A stretch of DNA of 64,000 nucleotides from Corynebacterium gerontici (GTDB taxonomy: Bacteria; Actinomycetota; Actinomycetes; Mycobacteriales; Mycobacteriaceae). A model generated the notes under the pieces. The model saw only the letters and a list, made by a program, of their open reading frames with translations. It was not told the DNA's origin and ran no database searches. Below, piece after piece: positions 59,032-64,000 of the stretch. The stretch's first letter is position 1, and each line of letters begins with the position of its first letter. The stretch spans positions 434,001-498,000 of the forward strand of contig NZ_CP033897.1 of assembly GCF_003813985.1 (NCBI RefSeq), read 5' to 3'. The translations under genes were made by a program, and so were the position numbers.

Positions 59032-59074
59032 CCGACAACATCCAGACCCTGTGAGCATTATCGAGGCACAACAC

Positions 59075-60610
59075 GTGGCAAAGAAACAGACGAAAACGAA
59101 ACCCCTGGAGCAAACCCTGTGGGAGGCTGCAGATAAACTGCGCGGTAATCAGGAGCCCAGCGAATATAAGCACGTGGTGTTGGGGTTAATATTCCTGAAA
59201 TACGTCTCTGACCATTTTGAACAACGACAAGCGGAACTTACCGCTGAACTCGCAGCTGAGGGTTTCAAACCCCAGCAGATGGTCACGATCTTGGAAGATC
59301 GTGACGAATATACCGGCCACAACGTGTTCTGGGTTCCCGACGGAGCTCGGTGGAAGGACCTGCAGGCGGCCGCAAAACAGCCCAATATCGGACAGGTCAT
59401 TGATAGTGCCATGCACTCCATCGAAGTCGAAAACCCGACGCTTCGTGGTGTTCTTCCCCGTAACTATGGGCGTGAAGGCCTCGATAAAAAGCGCTTGGGT
59501 GAGTTGGTTGATCTGATTGGCACTATTGGCTTCGCCGATCAAGATCACGGCTCAGATGATGTACTCGGGCGAGTGTACGAATACTTCCTGGGGCAGTTCG
59601 CCGGAAAAGAAACCGGTAAGGAGGGCGGTGCCTTCTATACTCCACGCTGTGTGGTCCAAACCCTGGTTGAGATGCTTCAACCCTATAAAGGCCGTGTCTA
59701 CGATCCCTGTTGTGGTAGTGGCGGCATGTTTGTGCAGAGTGCCAAGTTTGTGACCGCCCATGGTGGTAGCCGCGACCAATTGTCGATCTATGGGCAGGAG
59801 TTCACGAATACCACCTGGAAACTAGCCAAAATGAATCTGGCTCTGCGCGGTATCGACGCGGACCTGGGTTCACACTCCGCGGACTCGTTCACCGAGGACC
59901 TTCACCCGGACCTGCGGGCAGATTTTGTTATAGCGAACCCGCCGTTCAATATCTCGGATTACTGGAGTGAAGCTCTAGCCGATGATCCGCGGTGGCAGTT
60001 CGGTACCCCTGCGTCTGGCAATGCCAACTACGCTTGGATTCAACATTTCCTCTACCACTTAGCGCCCGGTGGTACGGCTGGCTTCGTTTTAGCCAACGGG
60101 TCACTGTCTTCTAAGACAAATAATGAGGGCGTAATCCGCCAGAACCTCGTGGATGCGGGCCTGGTTGATTGCATCGTGACACTACCGGACAAACTATTCT
60201 TTAACACCGGTATTCCAGCGAGTCTCTGGTTCCTCTCCAAGCGTCCCAACCGTGCAGATGAGACGCTGTTTATTGACGCCAGACCGATGGGCACGATGGT
60301 CACCCGGGCACTACGCCAACTCACTGAAGACGACATCGCGAAGATCTCTGGCGCTTACAATGCTTGGAGGAATGGCGATGAGGAATACGAAGACGTCCCC
60401 GGCTTTTGCAAAGTGGCTACTCGCGAAGAGATTGCCGCCAACGACTATGTGCTCACTCCTGGGCGTTACGTAGGTATTGCTGAGCAAGAAGATGACGGTG
60501 AACCTGCCGAAGAGAAGATCAAACGCCTTACCGCGGAGCTGTTAGCTGAGTTTGAACGTGGGCGTGAGCTGGAAGATCAGATAAAAGGTGTACTGGGCGG
60601 GATCAAATGA
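59075..60610 (+). CDS. hsdM: Type I restriction-modification DNA methyltransferase HsdM
   Basis: A 511-residue N6-adenine methyltransferase of type I systems. The HsdM N-terminal helical domain is at about 5-150. The SAM-binding motif DPCCGSGGMF starts at Asp210, and catalytic motif IV NPPF is at 288-291. The GTG at 59075 gives VAKKQTKTKPLEQ with GAGG upstream; GTG 59051 is an alternative. It overlaps hsdS by four bases. It forms M2S with HsdS for methylation and R2M2S with HsdR for cleavage. Confidence 0.95.
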   Translation: MAKKQTKTKPLEQTLWEAADKLRGNQEPSEYKHVVLGLIFLKYVSDHFEQRQAELTAELAAEGFKPQQMVTILEDRDEYTGHNVFWVPDGARWKDLQAAAKQPNIGQVIDSAMHSIEVENPTLRGVLPRNYGREGLDKKRLGELVDLIGTIGFADQDHGSDDVLGRVYEYFLGQFAGKETGKEGGAFYTPRCVVQTLVEMLQPYKGRVYDPCCGSGGMFVQSAKFVTAHGGSRDQLSIYGQEFTNTTWKLAKMNLALRGIDADLGSHSADSFTEDLHPDLRADFVIANPPFNISDYWSEALADDPRWQFGTPASGNANYAWIQHFLYHLAPGGTAGFVLANGSLSSKTNNEGVIRQNLVDAGLVDCIVTLPDKLFFNTGIPASLWFLSKRPNRADETLFIDARPMGTMVTRALRQLTEDDIAKISGAYNAWRNGDEEYEDVPGFCKVATREEIAANDYVLTPGRYVGIAEQEDDGEPAEEKIKRLTAELLAEFERGRELEDQIKGVLGGIK

Positions 60611-61815
60611 AACTTAAAGATATTGGTATCACGCCTCCGCTCAACTGGCAGGAAAAATTAGTCGCTGAAGTGACTGTAAAAGTTGGTAGTGGTGCAACCC
60701 CACGGGGAGGAAAATCGGTCTATGTTGAAAAGGGAGTACCTTTTGTTAGGTCTCAGAATGTTCATGACCATTCATTCAAGGAAGACAATCTTGCGTTCAT
60801 AGACGAAGATGCGTCTACGCAGTTAAGGTCTGTTGAGTTGCTGGAGAAAGACATTCTTTTAAATATCACTGGTGACTCAATCCTGCGGTGTTGTCTGCTC
60901 CCAGATAAGTTTATTGGTGGGAGAGTCAATCAACATGTTTCGATAGTTAGGCCGTCTGAAGCGGTTCTTCCTATTTTTCTTCAAAAGTGGCTGACATCTC
61001 CGGTGATGAAATCAATGATGCTAGCCCAAGCTTCGGGAGGGACTCGTAAGGCTATAACTAAACGGCAGATCCTCCAGTTACCTGTTGCTCTACCACCAAT
61101 TGCAGAGCAGCGTAGAATTGCTGGGCTACTAGGCGCTCTCGACGACAAGATCGAGTCAGTATCTAAAATTTCGGTCATCCTACAAGACTTAGGCGATACA
61201 GTCTTTGGTTCCTTCGCTTGTCGGGAGATTAAGTTGTCGGAAGTCGCGGAAATAACCATGGGGGCATCACCACCGGGAACCTCTTATAACGACGATGGCG
61301 ACGGAATGACTTTCTATCAAGGAATTCGCGACTTTGGTTTTAGATATCCCCAAAAGCGTGTTTACACAACAAGTCCCAAGAAGAAAGCTATCTCCGGGGA
61401 TGCTCTGTTGTCTGTAAGAGCTCCTGTGGGAACTTTGAACTCAGCATTTGAAGATTGTTGCATTGGTAGAGGTCTCGCCGCCGTACGAAGTAAATACCCT
61501 TCCCTTATCTACTATTCGTTGCGAGCTTCACAACCAATTTGGGATAGCTTCCAGTCCGAGGGAACTATCTTCGGATCAATAAATCGGAGTCATCTTTCTT
61601 CTATACAAGTACCGTGGGTTGAAGAAACCGCCCTCGATTCCCTCGAATACAGACTCGGCCTAATCGACAACAATATTAAGAATTTGCAGGCTGAAAAACG
61701 TACACTTGAAGGTCTACGCGATACCCTACTGCCGGAACTCATGTCTGGACGTATGCGGGTGGAAGAAGCGAAAGGGCTGGTGATGGAGGTGCTAGATGGG
61801 GGAGGTCCAGAATGA
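60607..61815 (+). CDS. hsdS: Type I restriction-modification specificity subunit HsdS
   Basis: A 402-residue specificity subunit with two target-recognition domains. The first is about 15-150, followed by a conserved helix (PPIAEQRRIAGLLGALDDKIE). The second is about 205-345, followed by a similar helix (LGLIDNNIKNLQAEKRTLEGLRDTLLPELMSGR, read in parts). It recognises a bipartite DNA site that cannot be predicted here. Base composition is more A/T-rich than that of hsdM, as is common for exchanged target-recognition domains. It overlaps hsdM and rhuM by four bases each. Confidence 0.93.
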   Translation: MKLKDIGITPPLNWQEKLVAEVTVKVGSGATPRGGKSVYVEKGVPFVRSQNVHDHSFKEDNLAFIDEDASTQLRSVELLEKDILLNITGDSILRCCLLPDKFIGGRVNQHVSIVRPSEAVLPIFLQKWLTSPVMKSMMLAQASGGTRKAITKRQILQLPVALPPIAEQRRIAGLLGALDDKIESVSKISVILQDLGDTVFGSFACREIKLSEVAEITMGASPPGTSYNDDGDGMTFYQGIRDFGFRYPQKRVYTTSPKKKAISGDALLSVRAPVGTLNSAFEDCCIGRGLAAVRSKYPSLIYYSLRASQPIWDSFQSEGTIFGSINRSHLSSIQVPWVEETALDSLEYRLGLIDNNIKNLQAEKRTLEGLRDTLLPELMSGRMRVEEAKGLVMEVLDGGGPE

Positions 61816-62843
61816 GTAGGCAGATCGCAAAGACTAGCAGTGCCCAGTTCCTCCAGTTCGCCGCTGACAGTAGTGATGGTATCCAGGTTCGCTACGAGGA
61901 GGGCACACTCTGGCTTACCCAAAAGCAGATGGCCGGGCTGTTTGACGTCGACGTGCGTACCATCAACGAGCACCTCCTAAACATCTACGACACCGATGAA
62001 CTTGTGACTCAGGCAACTATCCGGATTTTCCGGATAGTTCAAACCGAGGGATCCCGCCAGGTCTCGCGGGAGGTGAAACACTACAACCTAGACGCAATCA
62101 TCGCCGTCGGCTTCCGGGTGAACTCTGCCCGCGCCACCGAGTTCCGACAATGGGCGATTAACGTCTTGCGTAGCTTCACGCTCCGCGGTTATGTCATCGA
62201 CCGTCAGCGAATGGAATCCGGCCAGTACATCGGCGAGGACTACTTCGAGGAGCTCTTGCAGGAAGTTCGGGAGATTCGCCTCTCAGAGCGGCGCTTCTAC
62301 CAAAAAGTTACTGACATTTACGCCACCGCTATCGACTACAACCAGGGTGCCCCCACCACTAAACAATTCTTTGCAACGGTACAAAATAAGATGCACTACG
62401 CCGTCCACGGGCATACCGCTGTCGAGCTTATCAAGGAACGTGCCGACGCAACCCAGCCGCACATGGGGCTCACCACCTGGAAGAATGCCCCTGACGGAAA
62501 AATCCTTCGGAGTGACGTCACCGTCGGAAAGAATTACCTCAACCAGGAGGAACTTACTGACTTATCGGGGCTCGTCTCTGCTTATCTTGATCTAGCCGAA
62601 TCACGGGCCCGGCGTGGTATTCCCACCACCATGGAACAATGGGTAGCTTTTCTTGACGATGTACTCAAACTGGATTCCCGAGAACTACTCCATAATGCCG
62701 GTAAAATCAGCCAGAAAATAGCCCAAAGCCATGCGCTTGAACAGTTCGAACAATTCCGTATCGAACAAGATCGTGCCTACGTAAGCGATTTTGACCGATT
62801 CGCTACTGAAGCACTCCAAGCCGCGCAACGGGAGGAACAATGA
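61812..62843 (+). CDS. rhuM: RhuM family protein within the type I system
   Basis: A 343-residue protein of the RhuM (virulence-associated) family, whose function is unknown. The N-terminal part has a helix-turn-helix-like WLTQKQMAGLFDVDVRTINEHL, then the conserved REVKHYNLDAIIAVGFRVNS and ATEFRQWAINVL segments. Helical and coiled regions follow. It is embedded between hsdS and hsdR with four-base overlaps on both sides, so it is translated with the restriction system and may control or assist it. Confidence 0.85.
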   Translation: MSRQIAKTSSAQFLQFAADSSDGIQVRYEEGTLWLTQKQMAGLFDVDVRTINEHLLNIYDTDELVTQATIRIFRIVQTEGSRQVSREVKHYNLDAIIAVGFRVNSARATEFRQWAINVLRSFTLRGYVIDRQRMESGQYIGEDYFEELLQEVREIRLSERRFYQKVTDIYATAIDYNQGAPTTKQFFATVQNKMHYAVHGHTAVELIKERADATQPHMGLTTWKNAPDGKILRSDVTVGKNYLNQEELTDLSGLVSAYLDLAESRARRGIPTTMEQWVAFLDDVLKLDSRELLHNAGKISQKIAQSHALEQFEQFRIEQDRAYVSDFDRFATEALQAAQREEQ

Positions 62844-64000
62844 CCAGCGCAGTTTTAAACGAGTCGACCGTTGAACAGGCCGCTAAACACTGGTTCGCTG
62901 AGCTGGGTTACCGAACCGGCTACGCCCCCACTGATTACGAAGTCGGCCGCGGCCGCGAGAGCTACAGTGAAGTGATTCTCTGGAAACAGCTCCGAACAGC
63001 CGTGGAACGCTGCAATCCAGGTATAGCTCCTGCTACTGTTGACGCCGTTTTATCGCGGGTACGGCGAGCTGAATCTCAAGATCCAGTGCGAGAAAATCAA
63101 CGCTTGCACATGCTCATGACCCAGGGGGTTCCGGTTGAAGTGCAAGGCAAAGATGGGCACACCAAAACCGAGTTGTTTTGGCTGATTGACTTTGCTCGCC
63201 CAGCTGTGAATGACTGGCTCGTACTTAACCAGTACACGATCGTAGAGAATGGGCATAGGCGCCGCCCCGATTTGCTGGTGTTCCTCAATGGCTTGCCTGT
63301 TGCATTGTTTGAGCTGAAAAACCCGGCAGATGAAAACGCCACACTAAAAGCTGCTTGGAACCAGGTACAGACCTACCGTAAGCAGATCCCCTCTGTGTTC
63401 ACCCCGAACGCGGTTACTGTAATTTCTGATGGGATCAGTGCGGCCATGAGTTCCTTCACCGGCGGGTTTGAACACTTTGCCCCCTGGAAAACCATGGACG
63501 GGCGCGAGGTCATTACCAACCTTCCTGCCCTGGAAGTCCTCATCAAAGGTGTGTTTGAACCGGCGCGCTTCCTAGACCTGCTGGCTAACTTTGTAGTGTT
63601 TTCCACCGAATCAGTCACAGACAAGCGCACTGGACAGCGCAGCCAGGCGCTCATTAAACGTGTGGCGAAGTATCACCAGTATTGGGCGGTCAACGCCGCT
63701 GTAGCGTCTACAGTTCAGGCAGCCTCCCCGGAGGGGGATCAGCGTGGTGGGGTTGTGTGGCATACCCAGGGCTCGGGGAAGAGCTTCGAGATGGTGTTTT
63801 ATGCGGCAAAGATCATGCGTGATCCTCGCATGGAGAACCCCACCTTGGTGTTTATCACCGACCGTAATGACCTAGACGATCAACTCTTCGGTGAGGTCTT
63901 CGCCCCGGCCCACATCCTGCCTGAAAACCCGGTGCAAGCTGAGAACCGCAAACATTTGCGCCAATTGCTCTCCCGGGCCTCCGGCGGGATCGTGTTTACC
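62840..64000 (+). CDS. hsdR: Type I restriction subunit HsdR, N-terminal part (runs off the window)
   Basis: The first 387 codons of a gene that continues past the right edge. It is the ATP-dependent translocase and nuclease of the type I system. The N-terminal nuclease domain has RPDLLVF (Asp144) and FELKN (Glu158, Lys160), the D-ExK catalytic set. Walker A is TQGSGKS (Thr309-Ser315), and FITDRNDLDDQ follows. Start ATG 62840 overlaps rhuM by four bases and follows GGGAGG. No interruption is visible in the part seen. Confidence 0.92.
   Translation, partial: MTSAVLNESTVEQAAKHWFAELGYRTGYAPTDYEVGRGRESYSEVILWKQLRTAVERCNPGIAPATVDAVLSRVRRAESQDPVRENQRLHMLMTQGVPVEVQGKDGHTKTELFWLIDFARPAVNDWLVLNQYTIVENGHRRRPDLLVFLNGLPVALFELKNPADENATLKAAWNQVQTYRKQIPSVFTPNAVTVISDGISAAMSSFTGGFEHFAPWKTMDGREVITNLPALEVLIKGVFEPARFLDLLANFVVFSTESVTDKRTGQRSQALIKRVAKYHQYWAVNAAVASTVQAASPEGDQRGGVVWHTQGSGKSFEMVFYAAKIMRDPRMENPTLVFITDRNDLDDQLFGEVFAPAHILPENPVQAENRKHLRQLLSRASGGIVFT

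Overview
The window is a chromosomal stretch from a Corynebacterium. The gene order phoU, dusB, a CoA transferase, a tRNA cluster, cysE, cysK and ramA matches the C. glutamicum arrangement as I recall it. The 16S-23S spacer has no tRNA, the regulator and operator types (RamA, McbR, DtxR, EsrISR) are corynebacterial, and MurA carries the Asp117 seen in mycobacteria. All assignments come from reading the sequence; no database search was run.

Layout. 1-7.2 kb: cytochrome P450, phoU, a fused Baeyer-Villiger-type monooxygenase/hydrolase, dusB and the acetate/succinyl CoA transferase actA. 7.3-9.5 kb: tRNA-Lys, tRNA-Glu, tRNA-Asp, an SDR oxidoreductase, a second identical tRNA-Asp, tRNA-Phe and a small acetyltransferase. 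9.5-14.5 kb: cysE, cysK with a McbR box, the acetate regulator ramA, a cobalamin adenosyltransferase and murA. 15-20.4 kb: one complete 16S-23S-5S operon. 20.5-28 kb: a MacB/FtsX-type ABC exporter, paired CrcB fluoride channels, pgm, a MauE/DsbA-like thiol redox pair and tRNA-Ala. 28-36 kb: a POT peptide transporter, the EsrI/EsrS/EsrR envelope-stress system with a repeat-rich divergent promoter, a DUF5692 membrane protein with a divergent TetR regulator, and a BrkB/YihY protein. 36-47 kb: the SOS mutasome genes imuA', imuB and dnaE2, separated by a lipoprotein, a sucrase/ferredoxin-like protein and a methionine ABC transporter with two substrate-binding proteins. 47-54 kb: two PH-domain membrane proteins and a DtxR-type iron-siderophore ABC operon whose ATPase is a fused tandem dimer. 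54.5-64 kb: a restriction/defence island with Mrr, an unfamiliar PD-(D/E)xK protein, eroded hsdR and HTH remnants, and a type I system hsdM-hsdS-rhuM-hsdR that runs off the right edge.

The most unusual signal is not a gene. A non-palindromic 11-base word, GCTTTTCGACG, usually preceded by A and followed by pyrimidine-pyrimidine-C, occurs 17 times on both strands between 3.7 and 54.3 kb, often at stop codons and in intergenic gaps. Chance predicts about 0.03 copies. I found none in the last 9.7 kb, so its absence also marks the defence island as probably acquired.

The genes group into sulfur metabolism (cysE, cysK and the met transporter, all near McbR-like sites), acetate metabolism (actA, ramA), envelope maintenance (murA, EsrISR, PH proteins, DsbA/MauE), SOS mutagenesis, iron uptake and anti-phage defence.
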